Source: Chloroflexota bacterium (GTDB lineage: Bacteria > Chloroflexota > Anaerolineae > JAAYZQ01). Taken from it: a DNA stretch of 64,000 nucleotides. The stretch lies in contig JAGVRI010000001.1 in assembly GCA_018606645.1 (NCBI GenBank), positions 62,001-126,000 of the forward strand, written 5' to 3'. The notes beneath the pieces were generated by a model that was not told the origin of the DNA, searched no databases, and saw only the letters and a program-made list of their open reading frames with translations. Shown here piece by piece: positions 53,945 through 63,147 of the stretch; the first letter of the stretch is position 1, and each line of letters begins with the position of its first letter. The translations under genes were made by a program, and so were the position numbers.

Positions 53945-54712
53945 ATGGGTAAGGTCTATGCGCTGGCCAACCAAAAAGGTGGGGTTGGCAAAACCACCAC
54001 TGCGGTCAACCTGGGAGCCTACCTGGCTGCCGCCGGGAAACGGGTCCTCCTGGTCGATATGGACCCCCAGGCCAACGCTACGGCGAGTTTGGGGGTGGAC
54101 CGACAGAGCCTGTCCTACTCCACCTACGATATGTTACTCAACGGAGTGCCGGCGGAACAGGTGATCGTCCTCACCCAGCAGATCCGACTAGACCTCATCC
54201 CCTCGACCACCGCCCTGGCCGGGGCTGAGGTCGAGCTGGTCGGCGAGCTGGCCCGCGAGCGTCACCTAGCCCGGGCACTGGAACCGATTGTGGCCCGGTA
54301 CGACTATCTGTTTCTGGATTGTCCTCCCAGCCTGGGACTCTTGACCATCAACGCCCTGACGGCAGCACGGGATGGGGTAATCATCCCCGTCCAGTGCGAG
54401 TACCTGGCCCTGGAGGGGCTGGGACACCTGCTCAAGACGCTGTACAAAGTGCGAGACCACCTCAACCCCCATCTGTCCATTGCCGGGGTGGTGTTGACCA
54501 TGTACGACGCCAGGACCAACCTGTCGCGCCAGGTGGTGGACGAGGTGCGGCGCTACTTCCCTGGCTATGTCTTTCAGACCCTGATCCCCCGCAGCATCCG
54601 TTTGAGCGAGGCTCCCAGCTATGGGGAGACGATCTTGAGCTATGCTCCGGATACCGCCGGGGGTCTGGCCTATCAGGCTCTGGCCCAGGAGTTCCTGGAA
54701 AGGACCCGCTGA
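53945..54712 (+). CDS. parA: chromosome partitioning ATPase ParA (Soj)
   Basis: Deviant Walker ATPase of 255 residues that moves ParB-bound origins. The P-loop is QKGGVGKTTTAVNLG (residues 10-24, with signature Lys at 11 and 16), followed by VLLVDMDPQANAT (switch) and YLFLDCPPSLG. The length and lack of an N-terminal HTH indicate the chromosomal Soj type. No Shine-Dalgarno sequence precedes the ATG, and the promoter lies directly before it, so translation may be leaderless. parB follows after 40 bases. Confidence 0.97.
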   Translation: MGKVYALANQKGGVGKTTTAVNLGAYLAAAGKRVLLVDMDPQANATASLGVDRQSLSYSTYDMLLNGVPAEQVIVLTQQIRLDLIPSTTALAGAEVELVGELARERHLARALEPIVARYDYLFLDCPPSLGLLTINALTAARDGVIIPVQCEYLALEGLGHLLKTLYKVRDHLNPHLSIAGVVLTMYDARTNLSRQVVDEVRRYFPGYVFQTLIPRSIRLSEAPSYGETILSYAPDTAGGLAYQALAQEFLERTR

Positions 54713-54752
54713 ACCAAGAACCGCCGGGATGGATGAATCGAGGGGAGAAAAG

Positions 54753-55604
54753 ATGAGCCAGCGACGAGGACTTGGCAAGGGACTGGAGGCGCTCATTCCG
54801 CCTGCCGAAGGCCCGACCGTCGGCCTGATGCAGGTGCCGATATCCGCGATCACACCCAATCCCATGCAGCCGCGCACCGCCCTCGACCCGGAGGCGCTCG
54901 CCGAGTTGGCGGCTTCGATCCGCGAGCATGGGTTGATCCAGCCTCTGATCGTCACCCAACTGGCGCCGGAGCGGTATCAACTGATTGCCGGAGAGCGGCG
55001 CTGGCAGGCGGCACGGATGGCGGGCCTGCCGACGGTACCGGTCATTGTCAAGGAAGCCACCCCTCAACAGGCGCTGGAACTGGCGCTGGTGGAGAATATC
55101 CAGCGGGCCGACCTGAATCCGCTGGAAGAAGCATCCGCGTTCCATCAACTGGTGGAAGAGTTTGGACTCACCCAAGAACAGGTCGCCGAACGGGTGGGCA
55201 AGAGTCGGGTGGCCGTGACCAACGCTCTGCGCCTGTTGCGTTTGCCGGTGGAGGTCAAACAGGCTCTGGCTGAAGGGATAATCCATGCCGGACACGCCCG
55301 GGCTCTGCTGAGCCTGTCTACTCCCGAGGCCCAGGTGGCAGCGCTCAAAGTGGTGATCAAAAAAGAGCTCAGTGTGCGTCAAACCGAGGAACTGGTCCGC
55401 CGCCTGTTGACCGAACCTCGGCCCCAGAAAGCGGGGCAGGCTCCGAACCCCGAGACCCAGGCCCTGGAGCAGGAGTTCCGCGCGTCGTTGGGGACCAAGG
55501 TGAACCTCTACCGGAATCGAAAGGGACAGGGCCGGCTGGTCATCCACTTTTATTCGGAGGAGGAGTTGCAGGCGATCTATCACGCCATCGTCAGGGATAG
55601 GTAG
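54753..55604 (+). CDS. parB: chromosome partitioning protein ParB (Spo0J)
   Basis: CTP-dependent parS-binding clamp of 283 residues. It opens with RRGLGKGLEALIP, the short N-terminal stretch that stimulates ParA. The CTPase/ParB domain has NPMQPRTALDPEALAELAASI and AGERRWQAARMAGL, followed by ENIQRADLNPLEEA and the HTH (LTQEQVAERVGKSRVAVTNALRLL). ATG 54753 is chosen: AGGGGAG lies before it, and the frame upstream overlaps parA without similarity. No parS palindrome was found nearby by eye. Confidence 0.96.
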   Translation: MSQRRGLGKGLEALIPPAEGPTVGLMQVPISAITPNPMQPRTALDPEALAELAASIREHGLIQPLIVTQLAPERYQLIAGERRWQAARMAGLPTVPVIVKEATPQQALELALVENIQRADLNPLEEASAFHQLVEEFGLTQEQVAERVGKSRVAVTNALRLLRLPVEVKQALAEGIIHAGHARALLSLSTPEAQVAALKVVIKKELSVRQTEELVRRLLTEPRPQKAGQAPNPETQALEQEFRASLGTKVNLYRNRKGQGRLVIHFYSEEELQAIYHAIVRDR

Positions 55605-55610
55605 GAACCG

Positions 55611-57977
55611 TTGATCCCGATGTACCTGGGCCTGGCCATCCTTTCTGCGGCCGCGTTGGCGTTCGAGATCACCCTCACCCGGCTCTTTTCCGTCACCCAG
55701 TGGTATCACTTTGCCTTCCTGGCCATCAGCGTCGCCCTGCTGGGCTACGGGGCCAGCGGCACCCTGTTGAGCCTGGTGCCCCGGTGGGCCCGACCACCGG
55801 CGGTCCGCCGGGCCTCTATCGGGTCCCTCCTTTTTGCGCTGAGCATTGTCGGCGCCTACCTAGGCCTCAACTACATACCGTTTGATTCCTACCGCATTGC
55901 CTGTGAGCCGATCCAGCTCCTCTATCTCACGCTCACCTATCTCGCTCTGGCCATACCCTTTTTCTGCGCCGGGCTGGTGACCGGTGTGTTACTGGCTGCG
56001 TATGCTCCCCAGGCAGCGCCTCTGTATGCTGCAAACCTGCTGGGTTCAGCCCTGGGGGGCGTGGTGCCGGTCCTGCTGTTGCCGCTCCTGGGCGAAGGGA
56101 CGGTGCTGGCCATTGCCGCTCTGGGCCTGCTGGCCGTCCCTGCCTTTCAATTCTCCATCCCCGACCGCAGAGGGGCTGTGCATCACCGTGTCCTTCACAT
56201 TCCGCTTCTCTTCCTCTGCCTCCTGCTTGCCTTCCTGGCCTGGGACCTGCCGGCGGCGCTGGAACTCCGCCTCTCCCCCTACAAAGGATTGAGCCAGGTC
56301 CTGCGGTTCCCCGATGCTCAGATCATCTGGCAGCGGTGGAACAGTTTTTCACGGGTAGACCGCGTGACCAGTTCGGCGATCCGCTCCGCGCCGGGCCTGA
56401 GTCTGAATTACCCAGGGGATTTGCCGGCCGAGGATGGATTATTCGTGGATGGGGATGATCTTTCGCCGGTGCTCCTGGACACCACGGAGGTGCAGACTTT
56501 TACCGATTTCCTGCCGGCCGCGCTGGCCTACCAGCTACGGCCAGCAGCCAGAGTGTTGGTGCTGGAACCCCGGGGAGGACTGGACCTCTGGCTCGCGCTG
56601 AGCCACGGCGCCGAATCGGTGGTGGCAGTGGAGAGCAATCCGCTGCTCGTAGAGGCGGCTGGAGCGGTGTATCAGGACCCACGGGTCAAGGTGGTCACGG
56701 AAGAGGGACGGAGTTACGTCCGGCGCAGTGGCGAGCGATTCGATCTGATCCACCTCTCGTTGAGCGATAGTTACCGACCGGTGACCTCGGGCGCATACAG
56801 CCTGGGAGAGCGCTATGACCTGACGGTGGAAGCGTTCCAGGACTACCTGGCGCAGCTCCGACCGGGCGGTTTACTGGTGGTAGAACGGTGGTTGCAGTTG
56901 CCGCCCAGCGAAGAACTGCGGGCCGGAGCTACTGCCGTGGAAGCCTTGCGTCGGGCCGGGGTCCAGGAGCCGGCCTCGCACCTGGCCGTGCTCCGGGACT
57001 GGCAACTGGGGCTGATCCTGGTCAGGAGCGGCCCCTTCACTGCGAGCGAATTGGCCGCCATCCGTCAATTCGCTCAGGCGCGGGGGCTGGACCTGGTTGC
57101 CCTGCCAGGTCTTACGGAGGCGGAAACCAATCAGTATAACGTGCTTCCTGAATCGGTCTATTACCGGGCTTTTCAGCGATTGCTGCTCCGGCCCAAGCAA
57201 CTCTATGCCGATCATCCGTATCTTGTGCACCCGGCCACCGATGATCGCCCCTTCTTTTTCCACTTTTTCCGATGGAGCCAGACCCCCGCCATCCTGCAAC
57301 AACTGGGCAAGACCTGGCAACCGTGGGGAGGAAGCGGGTATTTCGTCTTGCTGGCCTTGCTGGCCATCGCGGTGGTGACTTCGATCGGTTTGATCGTGTT
57401 TCCGCTGGCGGTGAGTCCGACATTCCAGGCATCGAAAGAACTTAGAGGACGGGTGTTGATCTACTTTGGATTGCTGGGGTTGGGCTTTCTGTTTGTCGAG
57501 ATCCCGTTGATCCAGCGTTTCATCCTCTTCCTGGGCCGGCCGGTCTATGCCTTCACGGCGGTGGTGGCGTCCTTGTTATTCTTTTCTGGCCTGGGGAGCC
57601 TGTCGGTGGCCCGCCTCCCTGTTCGCCGGACTCTGCCGGTGCTTGTGGTCATGCTGTGGTTCTACCCCCTGGGATTGCCCGTTCTTATCCAGGCCCTATT
57701 GGGATTTCCCCTCCTGATCCGTCTGCTGGCCACCGGACTGAGTCTGGCCCCCTTGGGGTTTCTGATGGGGTTGCCTTTCCCCGGCGGGCTGGCCTGGCTA
57801 CGGGAGGAGGCTCCAGGATTGATCCCCTGGGCCTGGGCGATCAACGGCTGCGCTTCGGTTCTCTCCTCGATCCTGGCGGCGATCATTGCCCTGTCCGCCG
57901 GCTTTAGCTGGGTGTTGGCCGCTGCCGGCCTGACCTACGCCGGCGCCTGGCTCGTCCTCCGCAGAACCAGAGGCTAA
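55611..57977 (+). CDS. polytopic spermidine-synthase-like membrane protein
   Basis: A 788-residue protein with six to seven N-terminal membrane helices (about 1-190), a soluble SAM-dependent methyltransferase/aminopropyltransferase-like domain (about 300-450), and six or so C-terminal helices. The Rossmann core reads VLVLEPRGGLDLWLAL, VVAVESNPLLVEAA and FDLIHLSLSD, similar to spermidine synthases; the opening AFEITLTRLFSVTQWYHFAFL matches membrane spermidine synthase-like proteins. Whether it makes polyamines is doubtful. TTG 55611 has GTAGGA at good distance; ATG 55620 is possible. It begins 6 bases after parB. Confidence 0.82.
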   Translation: MIPMYLGLAILSAAALAFEITLTRLFSVTQWYHFAFLAISVALLGYGASGTLLSLVPRWARPPAVRRASIGSLLFALSIVGAYLGLNYIPFDSYRIACEPIQLLYLTLTYLALAIPFFCAGLVTGVLLAAYAPQAAPLYAANLLGSALGGVVPVLLLPLLGEGTVLAIAALGLLAVPAFQFSIPDRRGAVHHRVLHIPLLFLCLLLAFLAWDLPAALELRLSPYKGLSQVLRFPDAQIIWQRWNSFSRVDRVTSSAIRSAPGLSLNYPGDLPAEDGLFVDGDDLSPVLLDTTEVQTFTDFLPAALAYQLRPAARVLVLEPRGGLDLWLALSHGAESVVAVESNPLLVEAAGAVYQDPRVKVVTEEGRSYVRRSGERFDLIHLSLSDSYRPVTSGAYSLGERYDLTVEAFQDYLAQLRPGGLLVVERWLQLPPSEELRAGATAVEALRRAGVQEPASHLAVLRDWQLGLILVRSGPFTASELAAIRQFAQARGLDLVALPGLTEAETNQYNVLPESVYYRAFQRLLLRPKQLYADHPYLVHPATDDRPFFFHFFRWSQTPAILQQLGKTWQPWGGSGYFVLLALLAIAVVTSIGLIVFPLAVSPTFQASKELRGRVLIYFGLLGLGFLFVEIPLIQRFILFLGRPVYAFTAVVASLLFFSGLGSLSVARLPVRRTLPVLVVMLWFYPLGLPVLIQALLGFPLLIRLLATGLSLAPLGFLMGLPFPGGLAWLREEAPGLIPWAWAINGCASVLSSILAAIIALSAGFSWVLAAAGLTYAGAWLVLRRTRG

Positions 57978-57993
57978 CGTCTGTTCCCGATTC

Positions 57994-58022
57994 TTGATCA
58001 ATTCCTCAGATTCTGGTACAAT
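57994..58022 (+). promoter_or_regulatory. promoter of RNase D gene, leaderless
   Basis: TTGATC (57994-57999), 17 bp, TACAAT (58017-58022). The expected transcript start (58029-58031) coincides with the ATG at 58031, and no ribosome-binding site exists. Confidence 0.65.
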
Positions 58023-58030
58023 CCCCGGCG

Positions 58031-59203
58031 ATGGACGATCCACGGACACTACCGCCCCCCATATGGGTGGACAGGCCGGTGGCCTTGCAGAGGATGATTG
58101 ACCATCTGCACGGGCAACCGGTCCTGGCGATAGATACTGAATCGAACAGCCTGTATGCCTACCGCGAACAGGTTTGTCTGATCCAGATCTCGGTGCCGGA
58201 GACCGATTATCTGGTCGATACGCTGGCTCTGTCGGACCTGTCCGGGTTGGGACCGCTCCTGGCCGATCCGTCGGTGGTCAAGGTGTTTCATGGCGCCGAA
58301 TACGATCTGAGCGTCTTGCACCGAGACTTTGAGTTTGTAGTGTCCAATCTCTTTGACACGATGTGGGCCAGCCGCGTCCTGGGCTGGCCGGCGCATGGCC
58401 TGGCCGATCTGCTGCAGACCTGTTTCGGAATTCATCTGGACAAAAAGTACCAGCGGGCGAATTGGGGAGTGCGCCCCTTGCCCCCGGAGCAGCTCAACTA
58501 TGCGCGCCTCGATACCCATTATCTACTGCCTCTCTATGAACTTCAAGTGCGGGAGCTGAACGCCCGCAAGCGGTGGGCTCAAGCTCAGCACTGCTTTGCC
58601 CGAGTCGCTCATTCCCGTTGGGAATTTCGAGGCTTTGATCCGGAGGGATTCTGGAGATTGCCTGGCGTTCGGGACCTCGACGATGTCGGCCGGGGGGTAC
58701 TGCGGGAACTGTACCGCCTTCGCGACCATATTGCCCGACAGGAAGATCGGCCGGCGTTCAAAATCTGTTCGAACAAGATGCTGCTGACGCTCAGCGCCCA
58801 AAGACCCTGCAATCTGAGCGAGCTGAGACGGATGCGGGGACTCGCCCGGTACGTGGCCAAGCAATACGGTCGAGAACTGGTCATCGCCATCCGCCGTGGG
58901 ACGGGATGCCCGATATCCTGGGAAGAGCACCCCCGGTCCGACCATGAACCGGTTTCTGGTCCCAATGGGCGTCCGTCCGCGGCCAGCCAGTCTTGCTTTG
59001 AGGCCCTGCGGGCCTGGCGCAACGCCACCGCCCTGGCGCGCGGGGTGGAACCCGATATGGTCGCTACCAATCAGACGTTATGGGCGCTTGCCCATCGGAA
59101 ACCGCGCACCCGGGCTGAGTTGCTCCAGGAGGGCTTGCTGGCAGACTGGCAGATCGACGAGTTTGGCGATGAACTGCTGGCTCTGCTCAACGGTCAGCAC
59201 TGA
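58031..59203 (+). CDS. rnd: ribonuclease D with HRDC domain
   Basis: 3'-5' exoribonuclease of 390 residues that trims tRNA and other RNA ends. The DEDD catalytic residues are Asp35 and Glu37 (AIDTESNSLY), Asp in HGAEYDLSVL, and the last in YARLDTHYLLPLY (YxxxD). HRDC-type helical regions follow (about 215-290, with FKICSNKMLLTLSAQRP, and about 315-390). The gene appears to have a leaderless transcript. It converges with the UbiA-family gene, 84 bases between the stops, with no clear terminator. Confidence 0.95.
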   Translation: MDDPRTLPPPIWVDRPVALQRMIDHLHGQPVLAIDTESNSLYAYREQVCLIQISVPETDYLVDTLALSDLSGLGPLLADPSVVKVFHGAEYDLSVLHRDFEFVVSNLFDTMWASRVLGWPAHGLADLLQTCFGIHLDKKYQRANWGVRPLPPEQLNYARLDTHYLLPLYELQVRELNARKRWAQAQHCFARVAHSRWEFRGFDPEGFWRLPGVRDLDDVGRGVLRELYRLRDHIARQEDRPAFKICSNKMLLTLSAQRPCNLSELRRMRGLARYVAKQYGRELVIAIRRGTGCPISWEEHPRSDHEPVSGPNGRPSAASQSCFEALRAWRNATALARGVEPDMVATNQTLWALAHRKPRTRAELLQEGLLADWQIDEFGDELLALLNGQH

Positions 59204-59287
59204 GCTGTCGAGCCTCTCGCCCGTATCAGCAAGTTGCGGTAAGGACAACCGACTACTTCCGCAGAGCCGGGTCTGACCCAGATCGGA

Positions 59288-60181
59288 TCAGCGATTCAAT
59301 ACGTACATCACCAACACGACCGCGGCCCCCCACAGGATGAGGTCCAGAAGGAGCGGTCGGTCGGTGTAGAGGAGCATCTCCGGCGCATCCCCCTGGCCCT
59401 TGACCCGAACCAGATATTGATAGCGAAAGATGCCATAAATGACAAAGGGGATGGTGAGCATCATCATGTGGTTTTGGGGCAGGTTCGTGGCCGAAAAGGT
59501 GTATAGCGAGTAGGAAATGACGGCCCCGGTGGTGACCAAATGACTCATTTCGTCCAAAAACTCGACAGTGTACTCGTTCAGGATCTTGCGATGGCCTTCC
59601 GCTCCATTGGCCAGTAAGGTGAGTTCATGGCGCCGTTTGCCAATGGCCAGAAAGAGGGCCAGAAAGATGGTACACACATACAGCCAGGGCGAGAACCGAG
59701 CCGCCTCGGCGACGATAACTCCGGCCGCGACACGCAACACAAACCCGGCCGCCACCACCAGCACGTCAATGATGACCATGTTCTTTAATACAAAAGAATA
59801 GGCCACGTTCAACAAGAAATAGCCTAACACGACCAGCCCAAAATACAAGTTCAACCAAAAAGAAAGGACCAGACAGACAGCCAGAATTCCGATGGCCGAG
59901 AGAATCGCAAACCAGGGCTTCAACTGGCCCGAGGGCAACGCCCTACGCCGCTTCTTGGGATGAAGCTTGTCCTTTTCCAGATCGGCCAGGTCATTAATAA
60001 TGTACACCGTGCTCGAGATCATGCAGAACAGGATAAAGGCCAGGACGGTCTTGCCCAGCAACACCCAGTCAGTCAGCTTTTGATCAAAGATGAGCGCCGC
60101 AAATACAAAACTGTTCTTGATCCACTGTCGAGGCCGCAGGGTCCTGAGCAGGCCATAGATATTGATGAAAAGGAATTGCAT
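59288..60181 (-). CDS. UbiA-family prenyltransferase, decaprenyl-phosphate phosphoribosyltransferase-like
   Basis: Polytopic enzyme of about 297 residues. The family motif appears as INDLADLEKDKLHPKK (NDxxDxxxD), with a second site YSFVLKNMVIIDVLVVAAGF and VLRVAAG. These match the group containing mycobacterial Rv3806c (UbiA), which transfers phosphoribose to decaprenyl phosphate for arabinan synthesis. The opening LLRTLRPRQWIKN is typical. ATG 60181 is chosen since the promoter (60279-60251) excludes the farther TTG at 60250. Its presence suggests a pentose-containing surface glycan. Confidence 0.85.
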   Translation of the reverse strand: MQFLFINIYGLLRTLRPRQWIKNSFVFAALIFDQKLTDWVLLGKTVLAFILFCMISSTVYIINDLADLEKDKLHPKKRRRALPSGQLKPWFAILSAIGILAVCLVLSFWLNLYFGLVVLGYFLLNVAYSFVLKNMVIIDVLVVAAGFVLRVAAGVIVAEAARFSPWLYVCTIFLALFLAIGKRRHELTLLANGAEGHRKILNEYTVEFLDEMSHLVTTGAVISYSLYTFSATNLPQNHMMMLTIPFVIYGIFRYQYLVRVKGQGDAPEMLLYTDRPLLLDLILWGAAVVLVMYVLNR

Positions 60182-60250
60182 CACGATCACCGTTTGGACA
60201 GAATCGGCACAAGGATAATCCCACAGATCGTCAACCTTGACAGGATTCAA

Positions 60251-60279
60251 ATCATACCTGATTCCTCTCGATTCGTCAA
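60251..60279 (-). promoter_or_regulatory. promoter of the UbiA-family gene
   Basis: Minus strand TTGACG (60279-60274), 17 bp, TATGAT (60256-60251). Predicted leader about 63 bases to ATG 60181. The remaining spacer to 60655 holds the repeats listed here and the FG-GAP promoter. Confidence 0.7.
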
Positions 60280-60436
60280 CTTGGGAAACTTGGACTGGAA
60301 GAGTGGGTGCAGAGTCTGCGGCGAGGCATTCCCAGGAACGGTGGTTCAGGCCAGGTGGGTCTGGTCAATTTGCGGCGATTCAAACAGCGGGTCGGAACCT
60401 GCGGAAGGACAGGGTTGGTGGGGGCAGCCGCCTGTC

Positions 60437-60463
60437 AACGAATGGCAAACGAATGAACGAATG
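60437..60463 (+). repeat. three direct AACGAATG repeats
   Basis: AACGAATG occurs at 60437-60444, 60448-60455 and 60456-60463. The spacing is 11 then 8 bases, so they could be a small regulatory array or replication slippage. Confidence 0.6.
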
Positions 60464-60469
60464 GGGCGC

Positions 60470-60489
60470 GGGCGATCAGCCGGTCGCCC
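60470..60489. repeat. GGGCGA...TCGCCC palindrome
   Basis: GGGCGA (60470-60475) and TCGCCC (60484-60489) pair perfectly around an 8-base loop. It resembles REP-type GC-rich intergenic palindromes; no gene is involved. Confidence 0.5.
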
Positions 60490-60565
60490 TACGCTGACAT
60501 CGCAGCGCCGCGAATCGCCGCAGGGGCAGGTAAACCCCCGACCATTCCGCGCTCCGATTTGCCCC

Positions 60566-60584
60566 CGCAAACCGGAGGTTTGCG
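60566..60584. repeat. perfect hairpin CGCAAACC-GGA-GGTTTGCG
   Basis: An 8-bp perfect stem (60566-60573 with 60577-60584) and a 3-base GGA loop, just upstream of the FG-GAP promoter. No T-run follows on either strand, so it is more likely a repeat element than a terminator. Confidence 0.6.
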
Positions 60585-60602
60585 CTATGTTATCAGGACT
60601 GG

Positions 60603-60631
60603 TTGCACCAAGTCGTCGTCTATGGTATGAT
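60603..60631 (+). promoter_or_regulatory. promoter of the FG-GAP repeat gene
   Basis: TTGCAC (60603-60608), 17 bp, TATGAT (60626-60631). The start ATG 60655 is about 17 bases below the expected start, with GAGGAG in between. Confidence 0.6.
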
Positions 60632-60654
60632 GGAGGCTGAGGAGATAACGCCCC

Positions 60655-63147
60655 ATGCCGAGACATCAACAGACCGAAATTGGCCCACCGAGAAGTGAAC
60701 CGTCCCGAATCCCAGTGGCGATGGCAATCAGGGGGATGCTGACCATGTGCCTGCTCGGACTGATGGTGTCCATCCTTGGTCTGGCACTGGCGCCAGGGGC
60801 CCAGGGTGACCAGCCTGAGTTGGTGTGGCGGCCGCTGGCTCTGCCGACGCCGGCCGCTGACTCGACCTTGCTCAGCAGTCCCACAGCTTTGGGCGCGGTC
60901 ACGGTTCGGGCGTACCCCTTGTACGAGAAAGGAACCGCCCTGCGCGCTGGTGACCTCAATGGGGATGGCTGGGGCGATGTAGCGTTCACGACCACTTCTC
61001 TACGCCTGCGCATCTGGATGCAGGACCCGACCTGCCATGAACTGCGGGAGCAGGTCGATCTACCCATCGCCGCCGTGGAACCACGAGACCTGGCTGTGGG
61101 CGACCTCGACGGCGATCACGACGACGACGTGGTGGTGGCGGCCGGATGGAAAGGGTACGACACATCGGGCATCATCCACATCCTGCACCAGTCGCCGGCG
61201 GGTTGGGCGACGACGCCCATGACCTACCCAGTTGGCGCCAGTCCGGGGAGGGTGCAGATCGGCGATGTCAGCAGCGACGGGCGAGCCGACATTGTCTTTG
61301 CGTCGCTGTACGGCCTGGGCGTCCTGGTGCAACAGCCCAGCGGTACGTTCAGCGTCACCCTCGTGACCGATCTCAACACACCGAACCAGCCCGACCTGAC
61401 CATCGCCGATCTGAACGGCGACGACCGCCATGATATCGTGCTGCTGCCCAGGAGCTGGCCCGCTGCGGTGGTTTTGTATCTGCAGCGCGCCGATGGCTCC
61501 GGTTTCGAGCCGGGTGGGTATCTTTTCTTCGACGAGGAGAATGAGACTACCTCGGGCATAGCGGCTGGCGATGTCACTGGCGATGGGCTACCCGATATTC
61601 TGGTCACCACCGCGTACAACCGGCCCAAGGCCAGCATCGTCCTCTTTGCGCGGTTGCCCGGCGGTGGTTTTGCCGCGCCGGTGACCATTCCCACCTACGA
61701 CATACCGATCAATCCCGTTCTGGCCGACTGGAACGGGGATGGGCGGCAAGACTTGATCGTCCTGAATACCGGGTATAGCTCATTCACCGTGCATCTGCAG
61801 CAGCCGGGCGGCGGGCTCGGTCCGCCCCTGACCTACGCGGTGGGCGATACTCAGGTCATGAGCCATGACATGCGGGTCCTCGATGTGAAGGATGTAACTG
61901 GCGACGGGGCGGTGGATGTGGCATTTCTCAGCTTCCTGAACGGACTGGTTCTGGCTACTGAGGGAGTGATGCCGGATTGTCCAGAGCCGCCTTTGCCGCC
62001 CGTCGGGCGCGCCCCGAGATTCCTGTACGCTGCCTTGGGCTTGACCGATGAGGTGGAGCACCAGGAGATCGTGGCCGGCGACGTCACCAGCGATGGCCTC
62101 CAGGATTTTGTGGCCATTGAGCACCCCTATGCCACCTGGCACAACTATGTGCGCATCATTCCCCAGCAGGCCGACAGCACCTTTGCCATGGGACCGATCG
62201 CCGTTGACGATACCTCTCTCCCATTCCCGTGGGCATTCCATGGCTTATCGGTGGGCGATCTGAATTCCGACGGCCGGCTGGATATCTGCGCCAGCAACTA
62301 CTATAGCCATACGTTGGCGGTGGGCTATCAGCGGCCCAACGGGACGTTCCAGACGACCTGGATCAAGGTCGGCACGCGACCGGCAGCCTGGACGGCCATC
62401 GCCGATTGGACCGGCGACGGCCGCAACGATGTCGGGGTGGTTGCCGATGCCTGGTATGTCGTGCCCCAACTGCCCGATGGCACCCTGGACGCGCCGGTGC
62501 AGCACCTGGCCGACCAGCTCGACTATACGATCCTGTCGAATATGGGCGATTGGAACGGCGATGGGCGGATGGACCTGTATGCCTGGTGGACAGACGATTC
62601 CGATCCCAACGCGCTGGCCTCAGCCATGCGCATCTTGGTGCAACAGGCCGACGGATCCTTCACCATGCAGACGGCATCGTGTATGGCCCCTACGGATTTG
62701 CAGATGGGCGACGTCACGGGCGACGGCCGGGCGGACTTGGTGTTATCTTACGAGCAAAATGCGCCCTGGGGATCGCTGTGGGTCCTGCCGCAGCAACCGG
62801 ACGGCAGCCTGGGCAACCGGCTCCTGGTCAGTGCATCCCGCTACCAGCGGCCAGGAGGGCTGGCCATCGCCGATCTGAACGGCGATGGGCGCCGGGACGT
62901 GCTGGTGCTGAACAGTTGGCTCTACTTCAGCGTCCTCCGGCAGAACCAAGCGGGGCGGCTGGACGCGCCCTTGTTCTATTATGATGTGGCGACCTCCAAC
63001 AACTTTTATACCCATCGGGTGGCTACCATCGACGCCGATCAAGATGCAATTCCAGAGGCAATCGGGGTTGCCTCGCCCGATCAGTACCTGCTCTTTCTGA
63101 AACCCTTGGGCCACGTGGTCCATCTACCGCTGGTCAACAAGGAATGA
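60655..63147 (+). CDS. secreted FG-GAP/VCBS beta-propeller repeat protein
   Basis: A surface or secreted protein of 830 residues. After a basic N-terminus (about 1-22) comes a hydrophobic signal segment (about 24-43). The body is made of about 12 FG-GAP units recognised by DLNGDGWGDV, DLDGDHDDDVV, DWNGDGRQDLIV and similar calcium-binding DxNGDG loops, giving one or two beta-propellers. The C-terminus ends HLPLVNKE, like the hydrophobic LPLV tails often seen in Chloroflexota secreted proteins. Such proteins act in adhesion or ligand display. It has its own promoter. No enzyme domain is seen. Confidence 0.9.
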   Translation: MPRHQQTEIGPPRSEPSRIPVAMAIRGMLTMCLLGLMVSILGLALAPGAQGDQPELVWRPLALPTPAADSTLLSSPTALGAVTVRAYPLYEKGTALRAGDLNGDGWGDVAFTTTSLRLRIWMQDPTCHELREQVDLPIAAVEPRDLAVGDLDGDHDDDVVVAAGWKGYDTSGIIHILHQSPAGWATTPMTYPVGASPGRVQIGDVSSDGRADIVFASLYGLGVLVQQPSGTFSVTLVTDLNTPNQPDLTIADLNGDDRHDIVLLPRSWPAAVVLYLQRADGSGFEPGGYLFFDEENETTSGIAAGDVTGDGLPDILVTTAYNRPKASIVLFARLPGGGFAAPVTIPTYDIPINPVLADWNGDGRQDLIVLNTGYSSFTVHLQQPGGGLGPPLTYAVGDTQVMSHDMRVLDVKDVTGDGAVDVAFLSFLNGLVLATEGVMPDCPEPPLPPVGRAPRFLYAALGLTDEVEHQEIVAGDVTSDGLQDFVAIEHPYATWHNYVRIIPQQADSTFAMGPIAVDDTSLPFPWAFHGLSVGDLNSDGRLDICASNYYSHTLAVGYQRPNGTFQTTWIKVGTRPAAWTAIADWTGDGRNDVGVVADAWYVVPQLPDGTLDAPVQHLADQLDYTILSNMGDWNGDGRMDLYAWWTDDSDPNALASAMRILVQQADGSFTMQTASCMAPTDLQMGDVTGDGRADLVLSYEQNAPWGSLWVLPQQPDGSLGNRLLVSASRYQRPGGLAIADLNGDGRRDVLVLNSWLYFSVLRQNQAGRLDAPLFYYDVATSNNFYTHRVATIDADQDAIPEAIGVASPDQYLLFLKPLGHVVHLPLVNKE

